From Allantophomopsis cytisporea (Eukaryota > Ascomycota > Leotiomycetes > Phacidiales > Phacidiaceae), in the NCBI GenBank assembly GCA_024752435.1, contig CP103032.1, positions 1,426,001 to 1,490,000 on the forward strand: a DNA stretch of 64,000 bases. Direction: 5' to 3'. Shown in pieces: positions 1 through 12,249 of this stretch; positions within the stretch are counted from its first letter, which is position 1; each line of letters begins with the position of its first letter. The notes beneath the pieces were generated by a model that searched no databases, was not told the DNA's origin, and worked only from the letters and a program-made list of their open reading frames with translations. Position numbers and translations under genes: made by a program.

Positions 1-778
1 CTTTATCATAGTTTGGTTGTCACTCTCAGATGCTCTTGCCTCATCCATGATGGACTTTCGACCAAAGCAAGGACGAAAGCTATATGATCAGTCGAATCTC
101 TGGGGTATTTGTGAACTCTTGGTAATACTACCTACGGCAAAGAGACTCTTTTAACATCATAATCTAAGGTGAGACTTAACAACTACAAGATATATGGTGG
201 AACCTTGCTTAGATTATTAAGAATTAAGGTAAGTCGATTTGAAGGAGGTTTTTTATTCTGTCCTGAATTGAGGCTCTTGGGATGTCATAGGTACCTCGTA
301 TCAACAATGTCACCGAGTTGAAAGAGCCCGACAATTAAATATTTTATTGTCTTTGAGCCAAGTCAATGGGTGCTTGAAGGTAGCACGCTCGTTCACTTCC
401 ATGCATATTATGATGATACTTGCCTTTCTGATTTCTAGCACCATTCTAGTACTCTTACTGGCCTCAACATTCTAGAAATCCTCTTGATTATTTCGGTGAA
501 GAATAAACAACAACAAAGTCTCTCATAGAATTTCTCAACGGTCGAAGTAGCGAGATGATCGTAAGTATTGATATGTCGTTGAAAGCTGAGCCAAGCAAAT
601 CAGTGCGTTCAGCCTCGAACAGTGCATGCCCCGCTGAAATATAAGGCACTTATCGATTATTTGAATTCACGATAGCTTTTGCAATCAGTATCATCATCGC
701 GTCGACTCACTTACTCACTACCTCTCTCACCAACTCTTTCAATTTGACAACTCCCGGCTCCAACCCCAAGCCGTCAGC
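1..778. other. Intergenic, left edge
   Basis: No gene is supportable here. The stretch is AT-rich with no long open frame on either strand. The final 100 bases or so are pyrimidine-rich (many CTCAC/CTCTC runs), which is typical of the core promoter and leader of the cyclophilin gene that starts at 779. No repeat or RNA gene was recognised. Confidence 0.6.
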
Positions 779-2365
779 ATGTCGTCTCTCTATAACCTCG
801 AACCGCAACCTACAGCATCTTGCATTCTGCATACAACGTCCGGTGACATATCGCTGGAGCTATGGGCGCAACAGGTGCCTTTAACAGTGCGCAATTTCCT
901 CCAACACAGTTTGGATGGATACTACGACAACACGATCTTCCACCGTTTGGTTCCTGGTTTCATTCTCCAGGGCGGTGATCCAACATCCACGGGCTCGGGC
1001 GGCGAATCAATCTACGATGGCGGGGCATTCAGCGAATCGCGCGAGGAGCATGGCATCTGGCCGATGGAGGAGCGACGTGGGAAGAATGCAGGTATGCGTG
1101 GCGTTGGCTTCAAGGATGAGTTTCATAGCCGACTGAAGTTCAATCGGCGTGGGCTGTTGGGCATGGCGAACGAAGGCCCCGATACGAACGGCAGTCAATT
1201 CTTCTTGACGCTGGGGGATACGCCTGAGTTGCAGGGCAAGAATACACTTTTTGGAAGAGTAGCTGGAGATACAATCTATAATGTGGCCAAGATGGGCGAG
1301 GCGGAGGTGGATGGTGATAGGCCTATTTATCCTACGAGGGTTACGAGTGTAGAGATCTTGGAGAATCCTTTCAAGGACATGGTTAAGAGGGCCAGAACTG
1401 CGGCACCAGTGGTCAAGGAGAAAGCACCCGTAAAGAAAAAGAGGAAGGGTGGCAAGCAGCTTTTGAGCTTTGGTGGCGACGAGGGCGAGGAGGAAGAGGC
1501 CCCGGTACTCAAGAAGGCGAAGTTCGACACCAGGATAGCTATGGACTTCGAACCGGAGGAAGCACCCGCTCCCAAACCCAAGAAGACAGAAAAGAAGGTT
1601 GAAAAGACTATCAAAAAGCCTGTATCACGCTCGCCCTCACCTGCACCCCTACCAACTAAAACCCTCCCATCACGCTCTTTACCCCCAACTCGCTCAGCAT
1701 CCTCATCCCCCGAACCACAAGTCGAGAAAGTTTCCTCAATGGTCGACAAAATGAACGCTGAGATTGCCTCCCTAAAGGCGTCCATGAAGCGCAACGTATC
1801 CAGCGCCCCGGCACCTGAGAAAAAGAAAACCGCACTAGAGCAGCTGATCCCCGAGACGTCCATTCGCGGTCGAAAGCGTAAGGGCGCGGCGAGCACGAGC
1901 GACAAAGCAACGCTCGATATTCTTTCCGCTTTCCGCAATAAATTGGAGTCCGCCCCGCCCGAGAAAGAAGTAAAGGTTGAGACAATGCCCGAACCTGCCC
2001 CTGAGAATGGTGCGGAGGATGAGGATGAGTCTGCGCTATGTGATCTGCACTTCATTGCAAACTGCCAGTCGTGTAGGTCGTGGGATACTAAGGCTGACGG
2101 TGCGGATGCGGATGATGACGATGATGGGTGGATGTCACATAGTCTTTCATTTGTCGCGGATAAGCTTGGTAAGGACCTTAATTACCGCAAGAAGGCGGAA
2201 GACGAACTCGTTGTCATAGACCCCCGTGAGAAAGCAAGAAATCTTAAGGAGGAGAAAAAAGCGCAGCGAGAGGCAAATAGTAAGGGCGGGACCAGGGCTT
2301 GGGATCAGGAGCGTAATGCGAAGTTGGCAAGGCAGAGTAACCTTGCTGGTAGAGGTGCGAAGTAA
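779..2365 (+). CDS. CWC27: CWC27-type spliceosomal cyclophilin (peptidyl-prolyl isomerase-like)
   Basis: Intronless gene of 528 aa. Residues about 10-200 form a cyclophilin-like domain with recognisable motifs: FHRLVPGFILQGGDP at 54-68, NGSQFFLTL at 137-145 and LFGRV at 157-161. The rest is a charged, low-complexity tail with Lys-rich and Ser/Pro stretches, an acidic run (DADDDDD, about 443-449) and a conserved-looking C-terminal segment (LCDLHFIANCQSC, then WMSHSLSF). Domain order and length match CWC27/NY-CO-10, a component of activated spliceosomes (Bact) in the nucleus. The position that is Trp in active cyclophilins (TPWLDGK in cyclophilin A) is Glu here (TPELQGK, 148-154). That substitution is known for CWC27 orthologues and is linked to loss of isomerase activity, so it probably acts as a protein-binding scaffold. 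The start is the first ATG of the frame and follows a CT-rich leader. The family assignment is firm; catalytic inactivity is inferred from family knowledge. Confidence 0.93.
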   Translation: MSSLYNLEPQPTASCILHTTSGDISLELWAQQVPLTVRNFLQHSLDGYYDNTIFHRLVPGFILQGGDPTSTGSGGESIYDGGAFSESREEHGIWPMEERRGKNAGMRGVGFKDEFHSRLKFNRRGLLGMANEGPDTNGSQFFLTLGDTPELQGKNTLFGRVAGDTIYNVAKMGEAEVDGDRPIYPTRVTSVEILENPFKDMVKRARTAAPVVKEKAPVKKKRKGGKQLLSFGGDEGEEEEAPVLKKAKFDTRIAMDFEPEEAPAPKPKKTEKKVEKTIKKPVSRSPSPAPLPTKTLPSRSLPPTRSASSSPEPQVEKVSSMVDKMNAEIASLKASMKRNVSSAPAPEKKKTALEQLIPETSIRGRKRKGAASTSDKATLDILSAFRNKLESAPPEKEVKVETMPEPAPENGAEDEDESALCDLHFIANCQSCRSWDTKADGADADDDDDGWMSHSLSFVADKLGKDLNYRKKAEDELVVIDPREKARNLKEEKKAQREANSKGGTRAWDQERNAKLARQSNLAGRGAK

Positions 2366-5300
2366 GGACTAATTTGGAGACCCAATATTGACATATACCC
2401 TCCTTGAATGTGTTTCCACTGCTTGCTACTTTGTCTGTGTTCCTGTAATTGTTATGCCTATCTGTTCAAAGTGGTACTACGATTTGCAAGCTAGCCTCAC
2501 CAGCCAGCGTAATTTGCACGGTTATTGCTTTCGATCAACATCAGGAGCTTCAAGATACAAATAGCTACAAATTGAGCGAGTATAACACATCAGACCTTAG
2601 CCGTCGTTGTTTATTCTATAAGAACAATGCAGTACATCTATTACTACTATTAAACGCTGTTCACAACCCACACTTGACACCGCCACCACCATCCCAATAT
2701 TTATGTAAACTAAATAACCCCACTCTCATAGATTGCTTTCATTCAGTGCAACAGCGGCGATTAAAGCTTTAAGGGGTTAAAAATCGCTACTTCATCTGCA
2801 GGTTTCTAGGACCAGAAGGACCAGACAGTGAGATGAGGGAACCCAACTGCCCGTCAAACCCTGAAAACCGAACCCTGTCCATCATGAGTGAAAGCAGCTA
2901 TATGGTGCCTCTTACACAATAGAAGCCTCCGACTAATATGCCGTCCAGCTCGTTGCTTCGATTCTAGTGGGTATTAGGGCGTAAAACCGCTATCAATGAG
3001 CTCTTGCTCGCAGTCGAAAACTGGCGGTTGTCCCTGGTAAAGAGCCATCAATATGCCCCTGTCCGTGTTATTTTTGTAATTTTGCTCCTTGTCCGCCCTC
3101 TCCTTTCTGGATACTCTATGGATGGCTTCGTTTCAAGTGGGTGAGACGCGGGGCAAGAGACATACGTATATGTAAAGCTCACTCGTTCTATGTACTGGGA
3201 TGTAATTATTAAATCCCAGGTTTCTACCGGAAGACTGATATTGTGGGCACATTTGTAATTTTTGTGCATATCACTTGTGGTATTGTCCCTCTTCCCTGTC
3301 GTTTGCGATGCGGATGAATAATTTCTGGTGAATTTTCAGACTTCGTTTATGTATTTATACAGTTTTAATTCATGGCTATATTTTTATCCTATATTTTCAG
3401 AAATCAATTTTATTCTTTTCGAATCACCGAATAACATGCCATTATTCAGACTCACTTCTCTGATTTGTCAGAAATCCAACATATCGGTGCTTTGTTTTCT
3501 TTTTCGTACAAACCCGGGTTTGAACTTTTAATCCGACCAAGGACTCTTGAAGAATGGTCGGGATTTTCGTGGGGTGTTGATCAGAGTAAAGTAGGACATG
3601 TGCTTCGAGTCACTGTTAATACGACCAAATACGCTATACAGCCAGGGTACCCATAGGGCTGCATTATCAACAACGCCCACTCTTATTACATCGCCCGTCG
3701 TATAGCATACCGCTTTTCGCATATCGTATACCATCAGGGGGGGGAACTTCGATATATGGTAAGCATGACAGGTGCTCGTTCATAGCCCGTGTATGCAAGA
3801 TACATATGTCCAAGTATGTACACAGTACCATTAGATGGAGTATCGGAGACTTTTGTAGGCGGCATAGAAGGGTCCGACTGACTTGCGGCTTCCCAACTCC
3901 CCGAACCCGAACACACCCTGCGCAGTGCAAGGTAGGTTGGGTAAGTTCATGAGAAAATATGCGTCTTGAGATGATCGTCATCTATGATATGTGCTGTGTC
4001 AAAGGAGACTCTCTAGAATAATGCTAGTTCAACTCCGTGGCTTGCGAGTCACCAAAGAATTGTCATAGGATTCGACGAAGACCAATAATGGTAAGGCACT
4101 GTCTAGCATACACTCTATCACAGCCGCTGACGGAAGGCCAATGCTTTGTGCATAGGATAAGTACTGCATAACGGGGGATAGACCGGGGCTCCGTGTCTAG
4201 ATTGAATTCTTGCTGGGCTTTCTCTCCGGCTTTCCCTCTACATAAATACCTTATTTTCTCCACAGAATCACCGCAACCTCCCATTGTGGAGCCGAGGAGA
4301 GATGTCTGTACATAGTTCTGCTACGTATATCCGCCTCAGTAAGTCTTCGGTTTGAGGCGAACACGAATAAGAAGAAGATCTGATTCAAAATTAAAAGTAA
4401 CAGCAACTACGCAGTATACACCCTGGTTGGCATCCCTGTCAGGATTTTCAGCCGCTCAAAGGGAAGGCGACGATACGGAGATAGTGCTTCACACTGGCTC
4501 ACAATATTCATACCATACTCTGATCCTACCATTCACAACAATCTATGAATAACTTTCCGCTGTTGTGCACAATAACGTCACTCTCCCGCGACGCCTATGG
4601 TATCAGCCATATCAGCCTCCCAACGAAAAGCATGCATTCTTCGCTCTGAGCCGAATTTAGTGCCCCAAGGAAGAATGCTAGAGTATCGGCAGCACTTGCT
4701 CACCATGGGTCAGTTCTCATTATACCGAGGGATGACGGGAAATGGAACGACAGCACACCAACTGTGCTGTGCTTCTAGGCCAACCATCTTTCAGAATCGA
4801 CAACTCTGCTCTTGGATGGACGGTCTGCAAAGCATAGCGGGATTGAACGTACACTCAACGTACAGGAAATGCTGCACAAGATTGATCTCGTGACACAATA
4901 ATATCCATAAAACGTCAGTCTACGCACAGTAGGTTTCTGTTTTGTGAGATGTTCAAATCGGTTCCATGCGTCCCTTGGGGAAGATGTGGGTATTATTGGG
5001 CTGTGGAATGGTCCAAAAACTTCTCATACCCGTGTACAATGACAGGGATAATGTCTGGGTTCTACCTAATTTGAATTATGAGTATTCTGCCTTATCCTTT
5101 GTTTGTTTAAACTTTCGGGATACACTTCTTCTTGCCGAGTCATTTCACTACTCGACCATTGTGGAGAATGCGTGAGGGCGAATGGGGAAAACGATTACGG
5201 TTGATCTGCTGTACTGCGTACACGGACTTTTCATTGCTAACTCCACATAAGATTCATATGCATATGAATATTCATAAATCCAAGACCCTTTGGAGTAGCC

Positions 5301-5801
5301 GTTCAGTGCCGTTGTGGCTCATTATGCTTGGTCTCGGATCTTCAACTTTCGAGTGCTAGTTGCTAGTTGGACTTGAATACGCTTTTATCTTAGTGTTCAA
5401 TCCAACTCTGACTTTCTTGGCTCCTATGCTGACCCATCCACTCCCTGCTAAGTAAAGTCTCCGTATAGTGGCTTCTAAGGTACCGATCACTGCAGACTTT
5501 CATCCGGATGGTGTTTGGATCGCCCTGGGAGGCTTTTGCTACGTTATCGCAGATTTACCGGTGCCGAAAACAATGATGCATATCAACATTATGCATTTAG
5601 CCAGAGAATACAAAATGCCACGAGTATCTCGTGAACTTGCATTTGGGATTTCTGCATATCCTCATCATACATCAACACCAATATCAAAAGTGTACTCCAG
5701 CAAAAATAACCAAAAGCTGTAAAGCAATCCATCGAAATTTATCATCTCGCTAGATATATTCTTAATTTACGTCATACACTTCAGACGTGTACAGAGCCGT
5801 C
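2366..5801. other. 3.4 kb intergenic region upstream of the ABC transporter
   Basis: No gene supported. Open frames here are short (under about 110 codons), overlap on both strands and have no recognisable protein motif. The sequence is AT-rich and mixed. Because the only downstream gene is an efflux pump, part of this may be its regulatory region, but I saw no binding site distinctive enough to claim. Confidence 0.5.
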
Positions 5802-8800
5802 ATGGCTTCTGAGCGCGAAATATCTCTCCCAGAGTATCTGGAGACGAATACCACCTATCATTCGATTACCAGTCACCAGCAAAGGACAGAGAACGAGGAT
5901 TATGACAGACCGAATCTTGGAACGGCCGGTACTGGAAGCAGTGCCACGGAAGTGGAAGAAGATCTTGCTCTTGAACCGGTAAAGACAAATAGAACGGCCC
6001 GCTCGACACGCGAACCAGTCTTCGCTCCAATTCACGCAGGGGATCGGGAGGAGCTTACTCGAATTGCTACTGGACTCAGCCGCAATGATTCCCTGCGGAG
6101 AACCCTTACAGGTGCTAAAGATGAGGAATCGGCTTTGCAACGGAAAGAGACCTTGGCCGGCGTCAAGTTGGGAGATCAAGTTCTTGATCCAAAGAGCCCC
6201 GAATTCGACGCTTACAAATGGGCGAAGATGTTCATCAAACTCCAAAATGAGAATAATGTCATTGAAAGACGGGCTGGATTTCTTTTCAAGAACTTGAAAG
6301 TGTCTGGAAAAGGCTCGGCTCTCCAGCTGCAAAAGGTAAGTCTTAAAATATTTCAGATGATTTGATATTCTTGCAAGTTTGCTAACATAGCATAGAATGT
6401 TGCTTCGGTACCAATGTCTCTATTTCGCCTCAACGAATCATTTGCTCGCGGTCCAGAGAAGACCATCTTGAACAGTTTCGATGGCTGCTTGAAGTCCGGA
6501 GAGATGCTCATTGTCCTCGGGCGTCCAGGTAGTGGATGTTCGACTCTTCTCAAGACTATCTGCGGAGAGGTCCATGGACTGATGGTGGACAAGAATTCAG
6601 TCATCAGCTACAATGGAATTCCGCAAGAGAAAATGCACAAGCAATTCAAGGGAGAAATTGTCTACAATCAAGAAGTCGACAAGCATTTCCCACATTTGAC
6701 CGTTGGCGAGACTCTGGAGTTTGCTGCGCGAGTCAGAACACCTCAGAACCGGCTTATCGAAGGTCTCAACAGAGAATCCTGGGCCAAGCACATGGCTCAG
6801 GTCGTCATGTCCATCTTCGGTCTCTCACACACATACAACACCAAGGTCGGTAACGATTTCGTACGCGGTGTCAGTGGAGGAGAGCGAAAGAGAGTCTCGA
6901 TTGCCGAGATGGCTCTCGCTGGAGCGCCAATTGCCGCCTGGGACAACGCCACTCGAGGTCTTGATGCCGCCACTGCTCTGGAGTTCACGCGATCCCTCCG
7001 GATGTCCGCCAATCTCTGGGGCACCACACAAGCCGTCGCCATCTACCAAGCCTCCCAAGCCATCTATGACGAATTCGATAAGGCCGTTGTCCTCTACGAA
7101 GGCCGCGAAATCTTTTTCGGTCCTTGTTCCGAAGCGAAGCAGTACTTCCTCGATATGGGATGGCATTGCCCGGAGCGTCAGACAACAGGTGATTTCCTCA
7201 CCTCAGTCACCAACCCTCAGGAGCGCAGGCCAAGAGAGGGTTATGAGAATAAGGTTCCTCGTACAGCGGACGACTTTGAGCGATACTGGAGAGAATCACA
7301 GGCACGGAAAGCTCTGATGCAGGACATCGAGGAACAGGACGCTGAATACCCGATCGGAGGCGATACCATCAATCAATGGACCGATTCACGAAAGGGTATG
7401 CAGGCCAAGCATGTTCGTCCTGAGAGTCCTTATACTGTTTCGATAGCTATGCAGTTCAAGTATTGCACCCAGCGAGCTTACCAACGTCTTTGGAACGATA
7501 AAACATCCACTATTACTACGGTTGTCGGTCAAATCGCTATGGCTCTGATTATCGGTTCCATGTTCTACAATTCACCAAACACCACGGATTCCTTCTACCA
7601 GAAGGGAGGTGTTCTCTTCTTCGCTATTCTTCTCAATGCTCTCATCGCCATCACTGAAATCAACGCTCTGTATGACCAACGTCCAATCGTCGAGAAACAA
7701 GCATCGTACGCATTCTATCATCCATTCGCCGAAGCTATGGGTGGTATTATATCCGATCTACCCGTCAAATTCCTCATCGCTGTCTGTTTCAATGTCATCC
7801 TGTATTTCCTGGCTGGCTTGAGGAGGGAACCATCTCAATTCTTCATCTTCTTCTTGTTCGCTTTCATCAGTATTATCACGATGTCTATGATCTTCCGTGG
7901 TATCGCGGCATCTACCAAAACTGTTTCTCAGGCCCTTGCTATTGCAGGTATTTTGGTACTGGCTATCGTAATCTATACTGGTTACGTGATCCCGAGACCC
8001 GACATGCACCCATGGTTCAAGTGGCTCTCGTGGATCAATCCAATCGCATACGCTTATGAGGCCTTGTTGGTCAATGAAATGCACGGAAGGACCTTCCCTT
8101 GTTCCCCATCTAGTTTGGTACCTAGCTACGCCGGTGCTACCGGCGACACATTCATCTGTGCTGAGCCAGGTGCCATTGCAGGCCAGAACTTTGTCAGCGG
8201 TGATGCTTATGTTGCAGCTGCATACCAGTATTCTTACTCGCACATCTGGAGGAACCTCGGTTTCATCTTTGCCTTCATGATCTTCTTCTTGGCCAACTAT
8301 CTTCTTGCGACTGAGTTCAACTCCGCAACCTCGAGCAGTGCAGAAGTCTTGGTCTTCCGAAGAGGCCATGTCCCAAGTCATTTGGAAGATGCTGAGAAGA
8401 AGGCGAAGAACGACGAGGAAGCTGGCCCAATAACTGGTAGTACTAGTAAGTCTGATGATGCCCAGGCGAAGGAGCAAGCCGAGCAGGTCAAGGTCTTGGA
8501 GCCGCAGACCGACATCTTTAGCTGGAGAAATGTTTGCTACGATATCAAGATCAAAGGTGAGCCGCGACGTCTTCTCGACAATGTCAGTGGCTGGGTCAAG
8601 CCAGGAACCCTAACAGCACTAATGGGAGTTTCTGGAGCTGGAAAAACCACTCTTCTGGATGTCCTCGCCCAGAGAGTTACTATGGGAGTCATCACTGGTG
8701 ACATGCTTGTATCTGGAAAGGCCCGCGATGAGTCTTTCCAGAGAAAGACCGGTTATGTCCAGCAGCAGGATTTGCATCTCGAAACAACGACTGTTCGTGA

Positions 8801-10514
8801 GGCTCTTCGATTCTCTGCTATGCTCCGACAGCCAAAGCACGTCTCGAAGAAGGAAAAGTACGACTTTGTTGAGGATGTCATCAAGATGTTGGCTATGGAA
8901 GATTTCGCTGAAGCCGTTGTCGGTGTTCCCGGAACTGGTCTCAATGTTGAACAGCGAAAGCTCTTGACTATTGGTGTAGAGTTGGCCGCAAAGCCTGCTC
9001 TTCTTCTCTTCTTGGATGAACCTACCTCTGGTCTCGATTCTCAGTCTTCTTGGGCTATCATTGCTTTCCTTCGCAAACTCGCTGACAATGGACAAGCCGT
9101 TCTGGCCACTATCCATCAGCCTTCCGCCATCCTCTTCCAGGAATTCGATCGTCTCCTTTTCTTGGCTAAGGGCGGAAGGACTGTCTACTTCGGTGACATC
9201 GGCCACAACTCTGAAACTCTTCTAAAATATTTCGCTAGAAACGATGCTCCAGAGTGTGGTCCAGATGAGAACCCAGCGGAGTACATGTTGACTATGGTCG
9301 GCGCTGGACCAGGAGGCAAATCAAGCAAGGACTGGCATGAAGTATGGAAAAACTCCGAGGAAGCCCGAGGTGTCCAGCACGAATTGGATCGCATCGAGAG
9401 CGAAATGAAGAATAAACCCTCTTCTGAGGAAAAAGGTGGACACTCCGAATTCGCAATGCCTTTCATCGCACAACTGCGAGAGGTCTCTATCCGAGTCTTC
9501 CAGCAATACTGGCGCACACCGGAATATATTTACTCCAAGCTACTTCTCGGCATCGCTTCATCACTCTTCATTGGTTTCTCCTTCTTCCAAGCAAATGATT
9601 CGCAGCAGGGTCTCCAGGACGTGATCTTCTCCGTCTTCATGATGATGTCCATCTTGACCACTCTCGTCCAACAGATCATGCCACGTTTCGTAACTCAGCG
9701 TTCTCTCTACGAAGTACGCGAACGTCCTTCCAAGTCCTACCACTGGGCAGCCTTCATAATCGCCAACATCGCCGTCGAGATCCCCTATCAGATCTTCCTC
9801 GGAATCTGCGTCTGGGCCTCCTACTACTACCCCGTGTTCGGCGCACACCAATCCTCCGAGCGCCAGGGCCTAGTCCTACTCTACCTCATCCAATTCTTCG
9901 TCTTCGCGTCCACCTTCGCCCAGTTCGTCATCGCCGCTCTACCAGACGCAGAGACCGCAGGCAACATCGCCACGCTGATGTTCTCGCTCTCCCTCACCTT
10001 CAACGGCGTCTTCCAACCCCCACAGGCCCTCCCCGGCTTCTGGATCTTCATGTACCGCGTCTCCCCACTCACCTACCTCGTCGACGGCATCGCGGCCACC
10101 GGCCTCGCCGGCCGCCAGGTCGTCTGCTCCGCCAAGGAAACCGCCGTCTTCCAGCCACCGTCCGGGGAAACCTGCGGCGCCTACCTCGCTACCTTCTTGC
10201 AGACTGCCGCTGGCACCCTCCAGAACCCCGATGCCACGTCCGACTGCGCGTACTGCGCATTGAGCTCTGCCGATCAGTTCTTGACCAGCTACTCCATCTC
10301 GTACGGCACCCGCTGGAGGAACTATGGTCTTGGCTTCGTGTATATCATCTTCAACATCTTTGCCGCTGTCCTGCTCTACTACCTCTTCCGTGTGAGGAAG
10401 TCGTCCGGCAAGACGTTCAAGGAGCGCTTGGCGCCTTTGATGGGCCAGAAGAAAATGGGGAAGGGCGGTGATGCGGGGCGGACGAGCCTCGCTGGTGGGA
10501 AGCAAGAGACTTGA
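5802..10514 (+). CDS. Full-size PDR-type (ABCG) multidrug transporter
   Basis: Two exons, 5802-6335 and 6396-10514, give 1550 aa. The 60-nt intron has GTAAGT, branch GCTAAC and acceptor AG at 6394-6395. The ATG at 5802 is the first in frame. Domain order is the (NBD-TMD)x2 of fungal Pdr5/Cdr1-like pumps: N-terminal ABC domain, NBD1, six membrane segments, NBD2, six membrane segments. NBD1 has GRPGSGCSTL (220-229), with Cys in place of the Walker A Lys, the signature VSGGERKRVS (337-346), and WDN instead of the usual Walker B acidic pair. NBD2 has an intact Walker A GVSGAGKTT (922-930) and Walker B LLLFLDEPTSGLD (about 1047-1059) but a degenerate signature LNVEQRK (1027-1033). This asymmetry, one competent and one degenerate ATP site, is the family norm. 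It acts in the plasma membrane, exporting hydrophobic toxicants such as azoles or plant defence compounds; the substrate cannot be read from sequence. Codon use becomes noticeably GC-rich towards the C-terminus (about 9900-10300). Confidence 0.96.
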
Positions 10515-12249
10515 TCTTATTTTCCCATTTCGTTTATAGCTTTTGATCTTGGCGTTGGTCGGATTTGGTGAATGGTCTGCTTGTTAGCGTGGGTGGGATA
10601 GAATGGGTTTCGGCATGTAGTAATGAAGCGGGATTATGTATAGCTCAATTAATAGTTCTTTTTACCAATCTTTGTTCCCACGTGATACGATCTCGTTGCT
10701 CGAGAATATTCAATGAGATTTATCTTGATTGTGAGGCATCCATAAACGTATTCGCCCTCAGTTCCTCTGCCATCCGGTTTGGATGTCCTTATTTGTATAG
10801 GCGCAGACAGCAGCGACATGTGACAGACACACCACTCACGATCATGCACACGTGTTCAAAGAACTGCCCATTTGTAATGTCACATGTAGATGGTTTCCAT
10901 AGGATCAATACCACGGTTCTGTTCCATCCTCCAGTAGAGCACAGATACAAGGCATATCCCATTAGACGTCTACACTGGACTTGGCCTCCTCTGCCCAATT
11001 GAGCCGATGATACATAATCGCAGCTAACAAATCAGCACAATCGATTGCAGGGATGCAACGTACGTTAACATATGGATTTGTGACACCGTCAGGTAGCACA
11101 TATGATGTCGCGGCCTGACCGGATGTCCTTCTCGGGAGCAAGATGCTCGGACGTGGTGATTGATCTCGTCACAAGTCGATGAGATGCGCACGTTATCTCT
11201 CCGAGTCTCCTTTCCATGCGTACATACGTAGGCACTCGAGATCTCCGTTCATGCTCAATGGTTGAGAAGTCACGTTCAACTGCTTGCTATGAGGGACGAT
11301 ACAGCATCACCCACCTCGAGCATCCGGCTGTTGGGTCTTCTATCATACCGATATTCCGCAACGGAAGCGTATCATAGTCGACATCCGTTACGCATCACAT
11401 TAGGTACAATACAGCATCAGCATCAGCAGCAGCAGCAGCAGTACAAGCCGTGTGCAGTAGAGCAGCCCACCATAAAATCACATGACCGTCACCCAAGGCA
11501 CCATGCATATGCACGACGCACCGAAGAGAGTAAAGTGCACGGCGTAACTGAGGAAGACGACGACGACGACCACCACCACCACCAACATGAACCCAGGAGT
11601 GTCGAGTCGAGTGCCAGGGTTGATCGTTCTGCGGTGTGGCAGATGGTCTTCCAGAACGACTGGGGGGGAGGGGGGTTGAGAGGAGTTGGGGAGTGCCACA
11701 CACGGTACTTGCCTGTGCTGCGTAAGGTACCTAGGTAGACGAGAAAGAGTGCACTGCAGCCTGAGCTTGAGCCTGAGCCTGAGCCTGACAACCACGCGAT
11801 GGCATGCGTTGGCACGGTGCCATGCGGTGCGACGCGGTGCGGTGCGATACGCCTGGCAGCGGCTGAGGTCACGGCGCTGGTCGACGTGCTTATTCCGCAT
11901 GGGGTATGATTTCGATATTATGAGCTGACTGACCACTGCGTATGATTTTTCTTTTTCTTTTTCTTTTTCTTCAATGTCATCATGTGTCTCATCAGTCAAA
12001 GTTTTGAAATGTTGAAGACTAAGTATCCTGTTGACAGATCTGAAATCGTGACGGTTTCCGTTCTTCTTCCGACGAATGGCCTTGACGATCTTAAAATCCT
12101 ATAACGGCTATCGTACCTTGCTTACAAGATGCCAACTGCGACCATTCTGCATGATTCAATGATGTCAAAAAGTGAGCTGTTAATCTGTAAGAAACGCATC
12201 ATCCTGAACAATTCGCCGCTCTAGAATAAGAGATCCATCCGAAACCAAC
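10515..12249. other. Intergenic with microsatellites
   Basis: No gene supported. It holds simple repeats: a CAG/CAT run near 11416-11443, a GAC/CAC run near 11555-11585, a GAGCCT hexamer array at 11768-11793 and a TTTTTC array at 11946-11972. Open frames in this stretch (poly-Gln, poly-Asp/His) are products of these repeats. A TAAGGTACCTAGGTA element lies at 11723-11737. Confidence 0.6.

Noticed and set aside
1327..2055. 242-codon antisense frame in CWC27
   Set aside because: It is Ser/Gly-rich only because the sense strand is Lys/Glu/Pro-rich low-complexity; no independent evidence.
7758..8477. 239-codon open frame antisense to the ABC transporter
   Set aside because: It mirrors codon bias of the real gene on the other strand and has no motif; long antisense frames are expected in such genes. 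The same holds for 9939-10505 (-).
11262..11738. 158-codon frame with poly-Gln and Asp/His runs
   Set aside because: It is built on CAG and GAC/CAC microsatellites, and overlapping frames on the other strand are equally open; no conserved motif.
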